The notes below the pieces were generated by a model, which did not search any database, was not told the origin of the DNA, and saw only the letters and a program-made list of their open reading frames with translations. This document shows, piece after piece, positions 12,451-22,929 of a stretch of 64,000 bases of DNA. The position numbers and the translations under genes were made by a program. The DNA is from Muraenolepis orangiensis (taxonomy: Eukaryota; Chordata; Actinopteri; Gadiformes; Muraenolepididae): positions 29,001,314-29,065,313 of the forward strand of contig CM051005.1 in the NCBI GenBank assembly GCA_027704905.1, written 5' to 3'. Position 1 is the first letter of the stretch, and the number at the start of each line of letters is the position of its first letter.

Positions 12451-12969
12451 ATGTGAAGGGGGTGGTGATGGCGTTGCAGGTGGCGATGGTGACGGAGGTG
12501 GTGGCAGTGTTGGTGTGGTAGTGCAGGTCGCGGCGGTGCAGGTGACCATAGGGACGGTGAGCTCTCACCTGCTGCGAGCCGAGCTGCCTGCCAGCTGACA
12601 GGTGGCAGGGGTGGAGGAGGGGGAAGGCAGGGACAGGTTGGCCTGATAGGGGACAAAAACATTGTGGTCACCACAATTGTGGAAAACACTTTGTTTTAAA
12701 TGGGTGTCTGCGGTCTGCTCAAAGCTTTTCATATTGAACACAATAGTTGACTTGCACCTGCACAAGGGACTGGTGAATGGAGGGCCAGAGGTGGGGCTGG
12801 TCCTCCTTCACCTCCAGCAGCATGCGGTTGATGGTCCTGTTGAAGTCCCTCATCTCCCTCAGCTTCATGTCCCGCTCCATGAAGCTCTGCCCCCCACCGC
12901 TCTGATTGGCCGACCGTATCTCCCTGGTCAACTTGGAGCACTGAATGAAGCATGAAGGGTGATATTTAA

Positions 12970-13321
12970 ATAATTATAATAATAACAACTATAATAATAA
13001 TTATAATACATTTGATTTATATAGCACTTTTCAAAATACACAAAGGCGCTTAACAAAAAAGAGAGGTGACAAACAAACATGTACAGAAAACATGAGGTGA
13101 GGATGAAGATGATGAGAGGATAGAGGGGCTAGCAGGAGAAAGCAGTTGTGAAGAGGTGGGTTTTGAGGACCTGTTGGAAAGATGCTAGGGTGTCTGACTG
13201 TCTGATGTGGTTAAGAAGGGTGTTCCAGAGGGGGGGTGCGCCACCTGAGGAAGGCCAATTTCTCTGGCCAACACGAGGGGGGAAGAGAAAGAGGGAGAGA
13301 GACATTGGCAGCGCATCAGAC
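12970..13321 (+). mobile_element. Retroelement-like dispersed repeat
   Basis: It opens with an ATAA-rich stretch and atttgatttatatagcactt, then aaggcgcttaac. It continues with phrases typical of a common fish repeat: aagaggtgggttttgagg, gtgtctgactgtctgatgtg, gtgttccagag. It sits in the intron immediately next to ccdc39 copy 1 exon 13,322-13,462 and reaches the donor. No coding capacity. Confidence 0.5.
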
Positions 13322-13559
13322 CTGTTTGGTGGCTCGAACAATTTTCTCGTTCTGGGAATCCAATTCCTTCTTCAGCTGAGCTGAGCGTGACTGATTCTCT
13401 TTCATCAGCTCGTGCTCCACCTTTTCCTCCTGTGCAAGCATCTCCATGGTTCTGTTCATACCCTGGGGGCAGCACACACACACACACACACACACACACT
13501 ACAGTTCTGTATTAATGAACAGACAATGTTTGATTTGAAGTGTGACAAGGAGTGTGCAA

Positions 13560-13664
13560 GCAAAAGATGTGTCTGAGAGTGTCTTTAGGTGGGGGGGCAT
13601 ATTTATTTTTATTTTATCTACAAAAGTGGGGGCCCTGCATAAAAAAAGGTTTGGGAACCACTGC
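13560..13664. mobile_element. Possible hAT-type terminus
   Basis: The end ggtttgggaaccactg resembles the reverse complement of the cagtggttccc terminus common in Charlie/hAT relics. No matching second terminus was found, so this is a fragment at best. Confidence 0.3.
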
Positions 13665-14011
13665 TGTACACAATACACAGGCTCACAAACAGCGGTTGAA
13701 TAGCAGCTGAGGAAGAACCGGCCGACTCCCCTCAGCACCATTGAATGCGAGTAACACAATCGTTGTACTCTCTATTCTGTTCTCTTCTCAGGGACAACAA
13801 AAGGAGAGACCAGATAAGGATCAGCTAAATTCTAGACGCAGATTCGGGGAACAAAAAAACGGAGTAGGTCGGGAGGCCTTCCTACCTGAATGTCCTCCTG
13901 GAGCTCCGTGGTCTGCATCCTCTTGTACCTGTACTCCTCCTCCGCCGCCCACAGCTGCTCCTGCAGCCTGGCCTCCTCATGCCTGAGGCCTGGAAACACA
14001 CCACGCCCGGA

Positions 14012-15272
14012 GTCAGACTGGGTCTACACCACACCGAGTCAGACTGGGTCTACACCACACCACACTGAGTCAGACTGGGTCTACACCACACCACACCGAG
14101 TCAGACTGGGTCTACACCACACCACACTGAGTCAGACTGGGTCTACACCACACCACACCGAGTCAGACTGGGTCTACACCACACCACACCGAGTCAGACT
14201 GGGTCTACACCACACCACACTGAGTCAGACTGGGTCTACACCACACCACACTGAGTCAGACTGGGTCTACACCACACCACACCGAGTCAGACTGGGTCTA
14301 CACCACACCACACCGAGTCAGACTGGGTCTACACTAGGGCTGGGCGATATGGACTTAAAACTATATCACGATATTTCATGGTATTTATTGCGATAACGAT
14401 AAATGACCAAAATAAAATAAAAATAATCTTAATCCTTACCATCATCAAATACGTAAGGGATAATGAACGCAACGCTCATTAATAAGTCGGTAGTCGGTCC
14501 CGACTTATTATGATTTACTTCCGCGGAGAAAAAAATAGTTCTCCGAAGTTGAGGCGTTGCTTGGCAACTGGCGCAAACAATTCAGCAATTCTATCAGCAA
14601 GTCAGTATTTTCCGTCAAGAAACGTGAACGGGACTACTCGCGGAGTGATATGATAGCCGTGAATAGAAGCCAATTCCAGTGAAAATGCAAACGCCATTTG
14701 ACGCCGTTTGTCGCATATGTAAACACGTCATTACTGCGGTATGACAAAATACTTATCGTGGGGAGGACTTATCGTGATAAACGATAAACAATACGATATG
14801 GCACAGCCACAGACTGGGTCTACACCACACCACACCGAGTCAGACTGGGTCTACACCACACCACACCGAGTCAGACTGGGTCTACACCACACCACACCGA
14901 GTCAGACTGGGTCTACACCACACCACACCGAGTCAGACTGGGTCTACACCACACCACACCGAGTCAGACTGGGTCTACACCACACCGCACTGAGTCAGAC
15001 TGGGTCTACACCACACCACATCGAGTCAGACTGGGTCTACACCACACCGCACTGAGTCAGACTGGGTCTACACCACACCACACTGAGTCAGACTGGGTCT
15101 ACACCACACCGCACTGAGTCAGACTGGGTCTACACCACACCACATCGAGTCAGACTGGGTCTACACCACACCGCACTGAGTCAGACTGGGTCTACACCAC
15201 ACCACACTGAGTCAGACTGGGTCTACACCACACCACACCGAGTCAGACTGGGTCTACACCACACCACACCCC
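14012..15272. repeat. 31-bp minisatellite split by an insertion
   Basis: Units of 31 bp (gagtcagactgggtctacac plus CACAC-rich spacer) fill 14,012-14,336 and 14,809-15,272. The two halves carry the same unit and are separated by a 472-bp transposon-like insertion, so the array existed before the insertion. It lies in an intron of ccdc39 copy 1. The Ser-Asp-Trp-Val-Tyr open frames are artefacts. Confidence 0.93.
14337..14808. mobile_element. Non-autonomous transposon-like insertion inside the 31-bp array
   Basis: The left end agggctgggcgatatgg is the well-known start of a fish/vertebrate non-autonomous element. The right end reads gatatggcacagcca, an imperfect inverted match. The interior contains repeated cgataa/ttatcg motifs and no open frame. 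A target duplication cannot be resolved because it landed in tandem repeats. Confidence 0.55.
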
Positions 15273-15544
15273 AGGGCTCGGACCCCAGGTTGGGAAGCAC
15301 TGTTATAGAATGATCTCCGGGAGAAGACATTACAGCATTAGGCGGCAGCATAATCATTCCTCTTCACTCACCAGACTCGAGCACTGTATGTAAGGACTTG
15401 GGGTAGGATGAGTTGCAGCTGTTGACCAGTTGGATTGTGTTGTCCATCGCCCGGATCTCGGTCTCCATCTTGATGATCTCGGCATTCAGGTTTTCACCCT
15501 TCCGCCGAAGCTCCTCCTTCTCCTGGGCAGCCTGGGGAGGAGGT

Positions 15545-16300
15545 TACCCTGGTTACTCCCCTCCTACCAGGTGATCGGGTACCGTAGCTAACTACATAGT
15601 CTTCTCTGATGCTTGTTCATAGAGTTCAGGTGCAGCTATTATGGGAAAGATGCTTACTTTTAAGGTAATAATTAGAATAGTTTGTAACCAGAGTTGGTTA
15701 GAGAGGGTAGTTGGTAGACAAATCACGATATCTAATCACCACTATCGCTAATGGAACACCAAAATGGAACCATCTTTAAATCTGGTTCATGGTCGGCATC
15801 AGGGTACAGGTGGTTATGTTTTGATATTCTAGCTGTATTGTTTGCCAGCACTTGTGTCAGCTTTTGCTGTTTGACATACTTATTGTGTAAAGTCTAGAGA
15901 GCCAACTTATTGCACTTTTACCCGAGCACTGGTTCTGCTCTCAGAGGCTGTTAGAAAGCAAATGCACGTATGATTTCTGGTGATTAGTAGTTCTCTTGCC
16001 TGGTGCCATGTTGAATGCACTTATTGTAAGTCACTTTGAACAATAATGTCTGCTCAATTACAAATGAATTAATACAATGTAATTCTAATCCATCAAATCA
16101 ACCATGCATTGGGGTCAGCGAGGGTTAAGTTGATTGATGAGCTTAGAGGCGGTGGGGTGGTCGGGGTCTGGGTGGAAAGCTATGCATCGTAGGAAAAAGC
16201 ACCAGCAAAAGCTCCATTTAGGTGCACCCCCGCTCACACATGTACAGCCAGAGAACCCGTCCCCTTCCGCCGTTCTCTGACCGGGATAACCCTATAACCC
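15545..16300. other. Unique intron of ccdc39 copy 1 at the deletion junction
   Basis: This intron joins exon 4 directly to a C-terminal exon, so it should contain the breakpoint of the internal deletion. It has no exon-like sequence. Homology with the intron of copy 2 stops within about six bases of the exon 4 donor. Confidence 0.5.
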
Positions 16301-17767
16301 TTCACCTTGATCCGGCGCTCGTCCTGCTGGGTGTACTTGACCATGATGTCCTCGTCCCTGAGAGCAGACTTCTCCAACCAGCCGTCCAGGGTCTGCTGGT
16401 CCCACTTCAGCTGGCTCCGCAGCTCTTGCAGCTTCTGGCTGGCCTTGAAGATGTCGTTCTGCAAGGGTGGTCCAACACTTACTGTCTTTTTTCAATTATA
16501 TCCATATATTAGTTTTTCAGGGTTTCGTGTGAGGTTATGTTTTCGCCCCTGTTTGTTTGTTAAGAGATAACTCAAAAAGTTATGTGCAGAGTTGGACAAA
16601 ACTTTGTGGTTGGATTACTTATGGGCCAAGGAACAGGGGAGTTTGGCACAAATCCAGATACAAATCCAGATCCATGGGATTTTTTGTTGTGGAGTACGTA
16701 TGCATTCTACTGAGGGCCCTCTAGCTATCATATATTTTATATATATCTCTCTATGGCCTTGCACAGACCCTGGAAAGACCCGGGCGACACACGGTGAATG
16801 ACAATGACGGCACAATGCATCATAATATAAAAACATATTCTGTATTCTATTGTCAATTAGACAATGACAATTATATTGCCATTAGTGGATCATTTTTAGC
16901 ATACATTTTTTAGTATACGGATCATTTTAGATCAAGTTCTATATAAAAGCATATTCTATGTAGGCTATTTTTTATGACATCTAATAAATAAAGGACATAA
17001 ACAACACATATAAAAGCCTCTTCTTTCTAGGCTATTCTTTTTAATAATTTAATAAAGGAGATACAAATAATGACATAAAAGCATACTCTATGTGCTTTAA
17101 TCCTATTTAAGAAATAAGGGGAGCAGAGCAGAACGCTGTTGTGAACATAACGTGTATCCCCTGTCACTTACCCGAGTCTGGGCCATTTCCTGGGTCACAT
17201 TTTTCAAGTGGTCACGAAAGGCTTGATTCGTATCACTCAGCCTCTCAAGTTCGTGTTCCACTTTAAACATTTCCCTTTTCTTCCTCTCAATCTATAGGGA
17301 GAGAAAAACGCACACGAACATTAAAAAAAAAAAAAAAAAGGAATCTAATGGTAGGATATGTTTGAATGGACAGCGCTTCACTGCGACACTCACCTCCTCC
17401 TCCAATGCCCTGTTCTCAGCATTAGCCACGGCTTTGAAAAAGCCTCCATCCCACTCCACCTCGGTCAAAGCTGAGCTACCCGACATTTCACCGTTGACCT
17501 GCTCCGTGTGACTGTACCGCACGACCACAGAGTCGGCATTTATTGGAACTTGGTCAGAATGCTGAAACACAGCTACTATTTAACTCCCCGAACCGACACT
17601 CTCACCAACGGTGGCGAACACTAAAAAATAAATAAATAACACACACTAATTAGCCCACATATGTTCTGTAACACAACAGAACAACAATAGAACAGAACAA
17701 TAGAACAACAGAAAACCCGAAACCCTTATTACCCACAATCCCCGGTTCCCCCACTCTACTTGCGTGG

Positions 17768-18041
17768 CTATATGGCGGCCACGCCCCCTCGGCCGCTACA
17801 ATAACAGACATTCGTGTTTGCCGAGTAGCCCTTAGCAACCGGTTGGGTCTCCATTGTCTCATCCTCTTCGGTCCATCTTCTGGTGAGAGTGTTGTATACT
17901 TCCAACGCTTCTTCGCCTGTGGTGTGGAGCAGAATGGCTACTTTGACTTTCTCATCTTTCCTCTCAGACGCCCCCGAAGCAGTCGTATACAGCCGAAAAC
18001 GCTGTTCCCATCTGCGCCAGTTCTCTGATGGGTTGCCGGTG
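17768..18041 (-). pseudogene. LTR-retrotransposon gag N-terminal relic (arm A)
   Basis: The minus frame contains LTGNPSENWRRWEQRF and KVAILLHTTGEEALEVYNTL, typical of the start of fish Gypsy-type Gag proteins. It stops after about 75 matching residues, without zinc knuckles or pol. The same relic lies at 51,747-52,055. It is located about 300 bp upstream of ccdc39 copy 1 exon 1 and is interrupted on its 5' side by the hAT element. Confidence 0.65.
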
Positions 18042-19363
18042 AGCTTTTTAGTGAACGACGGGAGCCGGCTCGCACCCGCGAACGAGCCGTTATTGATTTG
18101 TTGCGGGTGCTCCGCGTACACGCAGTGACTGAATGTCACGCGCATGCTGTGCATCACGTGAGGATAGATAAGGAGGAGGGGCGGGGAAGTGTCAGTTTGC
18201 GTCGCGCTAATAAGATGAGTGAAAGTAGGAAAAGAAGCAGCATTTGGCAGAATTTTAACAATTGTGCAAACACAAAGGCAGAATGCAGAATTTGCAACGT
18301 GAAGCTCTCATATAGAGCAGGGTCCACAAACCACTTGAGAGCACTTGAGAACTGTGCATCCAACAGTTCAGTTGGAAGAAAAAAGGCAGACTGCCTGCTT
18401 CTGCCAGTGGTCTACTCCACCTGTTGCTGCTGCAGCTACAGGATCTACCCCCCATGCGTCAGGTACCCAAACACCAACAGCTACACAGACCTCAATAAGA
18501 CAATTTATATCAAAGGCAATGAATGACCCCAGCCAAAATGATTGCAAGTGATTTCCAACCATTTTCCATTGTGGAGGACAAGGGATTCCGAAGATCAACC
18601 CTCTAAGCTGAGGCACTTCCTCAAGGCCAATCTGCCCTGAAAAGAAGAAGAACAGGTTACAGTTTGATAGTTGACGGTGGTTCATTAGAGACTGTTTTAT
18701 ACTGCTGTTTTGCACATTACAATACATTTCTTTTTATTATGTTTTTTTATGATAGAGACTTATTTGCTGCTGTTTTGAGCATTGCAATATATTTATTTTC
18801 ATTGTTTGTTTTTATTCATGATTATTTATATTTAAAAAAAATATATATATATATATATATAATATATATTTTTGTAAGATTTGATGTCAGCTGTTGCTGT
18901 CTTTTGTTCTATATGTTATACTGAAATAGAGCCCTGCTGTTTTGTTAGGGATTTTTGTTTAAATAAAAATGTCAAATATACAAAAATACAGTAGCTGTCC
19001 TTATTTTAAATGTCTATGCTTAAGTTGTTCTAGGTGTTGCTATTTGCTGTGTGTAGCGTGGTTCTACAAGCAAGCCAGGTCATTCATTGGGTGGTATCAG
19101 AGTTACAAGGGTCTGGAAGTGCAATGAAAACAATTGGCCACAGCAAATCATTTATATAAAAATGTTCAGTACAAAGGATGTATTGAATAATTTAAGTGAT
19201 ATATGTGTACACATATAAATAATTAGTCAACATAGGGCTACATTTGATTGAATTATAAAAGGTATATGTGGTAAAATAGAAGAGCCGTTAAGAGCCTTCT
19301 TGGTGAGCCGAGCCAAATGAGCCGGCTCACTCAAAAGAGCCGGAATTCCCATCACTATAACGA
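18042..19363 (+). mobile_element. hAT-family element with BED-finger remnant
   Basis: The frame from 18,215 encodes a BED zinc finger start: Ser-Ile-Trp followed by CRICNVKLSYRAGSTNHL, typical of hAT transposases. No catalytic RNase-H-like domain follows, so the element is internally deleted. Ends are tagtgaacgacgggagccgg and, inverted at the right, atagtgatgggaattccggc. Compared with arm B it replaces about 130 bp rather than simply inserting, so no clean target duplication is visible. Contains an (AT)n tract near 18,840-18,862. Confidence 0.7.
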
Positions 19364-19570
19364 ATACAATCCCCTCCGTGCCTCTCCAGGCCCCCTACGG
19401 GTTCCCCGAACAGACAAACATAAGAGTCCCGAGTGCTTATCTAAATACGCCACAGGGAGTAAGCAATAATAGGTGTTATTGAGATATTGTTTGCAATTTG
19501 TGCTGTGAAAGCTGTTCTTCCTACATGGGGAGGTGGTCTGACCACAGAGCTACATCATGCATAGCCTGGG

Positions 19571-20000
19571 AGGAGTGCTGCCACTTTTACTTTCATAACA
19601 TTGTCATTAACATTAACCTTACATGCTTTGCTGGACTTTCTGGACTCATTGCAGCTACTGCACTGTACTGCACTGTATTCATGATGCTGCTGCACTACTG
19701 CACTTTAAATGCTTTTAAATCTTTTTGCACATTCAACAGATGTTCGTACCATCTATCACTGTCACTTTGCTGTCCTTTTTTTGTTCATTTTTATTTTTAT
19801 TGTATATATTATTTGGATGGTATTGTTTTTTGAGATGTTTACTGCGGGAGGGACTAGGGAGCAAGCATTCCAATGTACTTTGTTTCAAATGGCAAATCAA
19901 TCTGTTGTTGTTGTATCTTGTGGTTATTGCTTGTTATGCGGTGTGGCCGGCATACCTTTTCATACTCCAGCTGGGAGGAGACCACGTCTTAGGAACTTGT
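19571..20000 (+). mobile_element. LINE 3' UTR fragment
   Basis: Shares the run from ctgccacttttactttcat through ctgctgcactactgcacttt with 3,590, 26,410 and (reversed) 35,758-36,050. It contains no RT coding sequence. It begins exactly where homology between the two inverted arms ends. Confidence 0.7.
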
Positions 20001-20280
20001 CTTGGTCTTTGGTGCATATTAACTAAAAATAGAATAAGATCAAATGGAATATATCAACTAAATAAGAATATAAATACAATATAATATAATATGGGACAGG
20101 GCTGTACAATTGTGCAGGATCTTTGGAATGTGTTCACTCATTTAGAATAAAAATACAGTGGACTGACATATATAAAAGCTGTGCAATTGTGCCGTTACTG
20201 TTACTGTAAGTGTAACTGCTGTGTTAGTGTAACACATAGTGTCTATGGGGGAGGAGATAAGAGATGGTGTCAGGGTCAGT

Positions 20281-20305
20281 GGGGGACCAGGGGGGGGGGG
20301 GGGGG
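20281..20305. repeat. Poly-G tract
   Basis: About 17 consecutive G within a G-rich stretch. Likely unstable and error-prone in sequencing. Confidence 0.9.
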
Positions 20306-20384
20306 CTGTGTGGAGCTGTCGTCATGGAGGAGGGGGAGGAGGTGTTGCTAGCAGGCTGGGGCTGATGAGAGGTGTCGTGATGGA

Positions 20385-20890
20385 GTCAAGTCAAGTTTAT
20401 TGTCACATCAAAGTTATACAAGTATAAGCAATGGGTGAAAATCTTATGTGCAATACCCGACGACAGACAGCAGTTATAAAATAAAAATAATAGAATAAAA
20501 AAGAAGTAAAAAGTACAAACTGTATAAAGTTAAATATATAAAAATATAAAAGTGCATATATAAAATGCAACATATTAGCACAGAAAGAGCAATATATATA
20601 TATATATAAATCAATGTAATAAAATATACATTGTTATATGCTATACGCCTTGTTCAGCAGCCTGGTGGCCTCACTGTGGAAGCAGTCTCAGAGTCTATTT
20701 GTACGGCACTTGATACTGCGGTATCGCCTGCCTGACGGTAACAGTGAGTACAGTTGGTGGCTGGGGTGGGCAATGTCTTTATGAAGCGTTTGGCCTTGGC
20801 CACGCACCGCTGGTTGTATATAACCAGGAGGGAGGGGAGCTCACCTCCAACCATATACTGGGCCGTCCGCACTGCCCTTTGAAGCGCTCT
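20385..20890 (-). mobile_element. LINE 3' end, family with (acttg)n tail
   Basis: Read on the minus strand it ends in gtgacaataaacttgacttg, the same tail as the copies at 23,126-24,945 and 30,985-31,552. The coding part (20,654-20,872) encodes a remnant with a PSLLVIYNQRCVAKAKR segment, the extreme C-terminus of ORF2. 5' truncated. Confidence 0.85.
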
Positions 20891-21029
20891 TGAAGCTGCA
20901 GACCCTGAGGAGGGGGAAGAGGTGTTGCTAGCAGGCTGGGGCTGATGGGGGTGGGGGGGGCAGCCGGGGGGGACGACAGCAGAGGTGTGGAAGCAGGGTG
21001 GGGGGGGTGCTGTCTTCGTGGTGCAGAGT

Positions 21030-21625
21030 TCAGGGAGATGACAGCTGAGGGGAAGAAGCTGTTGCTAAGCCTGCTTGACTTGGAACAAAGGTTTCTATAG
21101 CGCCTCCCGGAGGGGAGGAGGGCAAACAGTCCATGGTTGGGGTGAGAGGGTCATCCACTATTTTTTGTGCCTTCCTCAGACACCGTTTGTGGTGGGTAGT
21201 GTGTTCACCACCCTCTGCAGCGCTTTCCGGTCGGAAACAGTGCAGTTGCCGTACCACACTGATGCAGTTGGTGAGGATGCTTTCGATAGCACACCGGTAA
21301 AAGTTCACCAGAATCTGAGGTGACAGGTGGGCTTTCCTCAGTCTCCTCAGGAAGAAGAGACGCTGGTCATCCTTCTTTACCAGTGAGGCAGTATTGAGGG
21401 ACCAGGAGAGGTCCTCGGAGATGTGGACCCCCAGGAATTTGAAGCTGGAGACACGCTCAACCTCCGCTCCATTGATGAGGATGCGTGTGCACCAGCTCTG
21501 GTCTTCCTGAAGTCGACGATGAGCTCCTTGGTCTTCTTGGTGTTGAGGGCCAGGTTGTTGTCAGCGCACCACGCCACCAGGTGGACCTCCTCTCTGTAGG
21601 CATCGTTTGTCATGAGGTTTTTCAA
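21030..21625 (-). mobile_element. LINE fragment, second family, reverse transcriptase C-terminal part
   Basis: The minus strand encodes LNTKKTKELIVDFRKT and, in a shifted frame, LVNFYRCAIESILTNCIS and a Cys-Leu-Arg-Lys-Ala segment. It has multiple frameshifts and no catalytic FADD/YADD portion. It abuts the first LINE fragment, separated by G-rich sequence (20,890-21,030). Confidence 0.8.
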
Positions 21626-22027
21626 TGTGTCTCCGTCCCCACTTCTAAATGCTTTCTCTCCAACCTGAGCTGTCTGAGTTTAGCTGTGAACCAGGGTTTG
21701 ACGTTGTTTTAACTCACCCTGGTGCGTGTTGGTACACGGCTGTCTTCACAGAAGCTGACGTTACAGCCTCTGTTGCCTCGTTGTTGCTCCTGTCCTGTGA
21801 CCATCTTCATCTCCCAACGTCCAGTTCCTCATCTTCTACGGCCTTGTCGTCGGTATGACCAGACATCCCTTCCACTACACACACCCCTACGCACACACAT
21901 CATACATACAAAAATGGACATATATACATATATACAGTCGATATTTGGAATTTAGTTTGTGTTAAATAGCCGGTTGAGGCTGCTTAAAATCAGAACAGTT
22001 TTAAGCGGTCATTTTGATCGCTGGTAT

Positions 22028-22370
22028 TGTCATGGATTAGGTTAAGACCCAAATGCAGCACACGGACACCAAGGACAGATAGTGATATTTATTATTAATA
22101 TCCACACAAACAGGGGCAGGCAGAGGCGTAGTCGGGGACAGGCAGGTGATCAGGAACCGGGCTGGCTAGACAAACCAGACGGGGACAGGCAGAGGCGTAG
22201 ACGGGGACAGGCAGTAGATCGTGAACAGGAATCAGACTGGCTGAACGCTGGAATGTCTGCTTACTCAAGAACAATCTGGCCCTGTGTGAGTGTGCGGGGT
22301 AGACTTAAATGGGAACACTAATAGTGATGCGCTGCAGCTGCAAGTGAGAATTAACAAGGGGGGCGTGGCT
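22028..22370. mobile_element. Non-autonomous DNA transposon-like repeat
   Basis: Starts gtcatggattaggttaagac, with a tttattattaa stretch and twofold repeated gacaggcagaggcgtag motifs, a layout typical of a common fish dispersed repeat. No open frame. Second terminus not resolved. Confidence 0.5.
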
Positions 22371-22582
22371 ATCAGGTAGTGAGTAGGAGGAGCAAAGAGA
22401 CTGGAATGTGGAATGATGTAAGAATTGTATTTGATAATGATGTAGCAGGAAGCTAGGAGTCACCAGAAAAGGCCCAGATGGCTGAGTGTGTAGCAGGAGC
22501 AGAGTTAGCATGGAGCTAGGTGCTGGAGGAGACGCAAGGAAGTGGTGTAGCTACGGAGAAGATGTTGGAGCTAGAGACACGG

Positions 22583-22585
22583 TGT

Positions 22586-22622
<37 letters not shown>
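22583..22622. repeat. (TG)n microsatellite
   Basis: About 20 TG units with one TATG interruption at the start. Confidence 0.95.
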
Positions 22623-22624
<2 letters not shown>

Positions 22625-22851
22625 GGGCACTAGGGATGGTTACACCATCAGAAGCTCTGGGACCAGCAGCAGACGTCCAGCCAGGTTTGTCAGAACTCTT
22701 ATACCCTTATCCTTGTTTATTCAGTCCTGATGAGTGACTGCTATCCATTGATGTATTTCCTCCTGGTTGTCCGAGGTAGCAGGGAACAGGAGCAAGGTGA
22801 GGGTCTTCTTTGTGAAACTGCTGAAGACCCTGTGCTGCTGCCCCACCGACG

Positions 22852-22892
22852 ATGACCAGTGATGAAGCATCTGGTGCTTCATCACTGGTCAT
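22852..22892. repeat. Perfect 18-bp hairpin with 5-nt loop
   Basis: atgaccagtgatgaagca, loop tctgg, then its exact reverse complement. No mismatches. Surrounding sequence is unassigned, directly upstream of an old LINE fragment. Confidence 0.9.
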
Positions 22893-22929
22893 GCAGTAAT
22901 GCTGCAGGGATACGCTGTTTCTGCATCAC

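Larger units (their letters stand above)
10205..17486 (-). pseudogene. ccdc39: ccdc39 copy 1: rearranged, with internal exon deletion
   Basis: CCDC39 is a coiled-coil axonemal protein that, with CCDC40, sets the 96-nm repeat of motile cilia. Exons read on the minus strand: exon 1 17,486-17,394 (ATG at 17,486); exon 2 17,291-17,172; a 23-nt remnant of exon 3 at 16,769-16,747; exon 4 16,458-16,306. Then the C-terminal exons follow: 15,531-15,372; 13,989-13,886; 13,462-13,322; 12,940-12,758; a 26-nt micro-exon 12,594-12,569; last exon 10,391-10,205 with a Ser-rich tail and TAG stop. Phases of the six C-terminal exons agree all the way to the stop. Exons 5 to about 15 are missing. Exon 3 is cut by a roughly 400-bp deletion, and exon 4 has lost 6 nt (Thr-Leu). 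Exon 4 ends in phase 0 and the next retained exon starts in phase 0, so skipping exon 3 would leave an open message. It could be a pseudogene or a shortened expressed paralogue; the exon 3 loss favours the former. Confidence 0.8.
16301..19560 (-). repeat. Inverted duplication, arm A
   Basis: The sequence matches 50,907-54,141 in the opposite orientation. Matching blocks include the 5' exons and introns of ccdc39, the sequence upstream of it with a gag relic, and a terminal block at 19,366-19,560. Differences: a roughly 1.3-kb hAT insertion replacing about 130 bp (18,042-19,363), a roughly 400-bp deletion in exon/intron 3, and absence of the 540-bp insertion present in arm B. Intron 2 (about 400 bp) shows about six substitutions and two small indels relative to arm B. 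Confidence 0.9.

Noticed and set aside
10958..12689. Pro/Ser/Thr/His-rich and Gly/Arg/Glu-rich frames up to 536 residues
   Set aside because: Translations of the GGA/GGT array; no splice or domain support and located within an intron.
14741..15055. Repeat protein of Ser-Asp-Trp-Val-Tyr units
   Set aside because: Artefact of the 31-bp intronic minisatellite.
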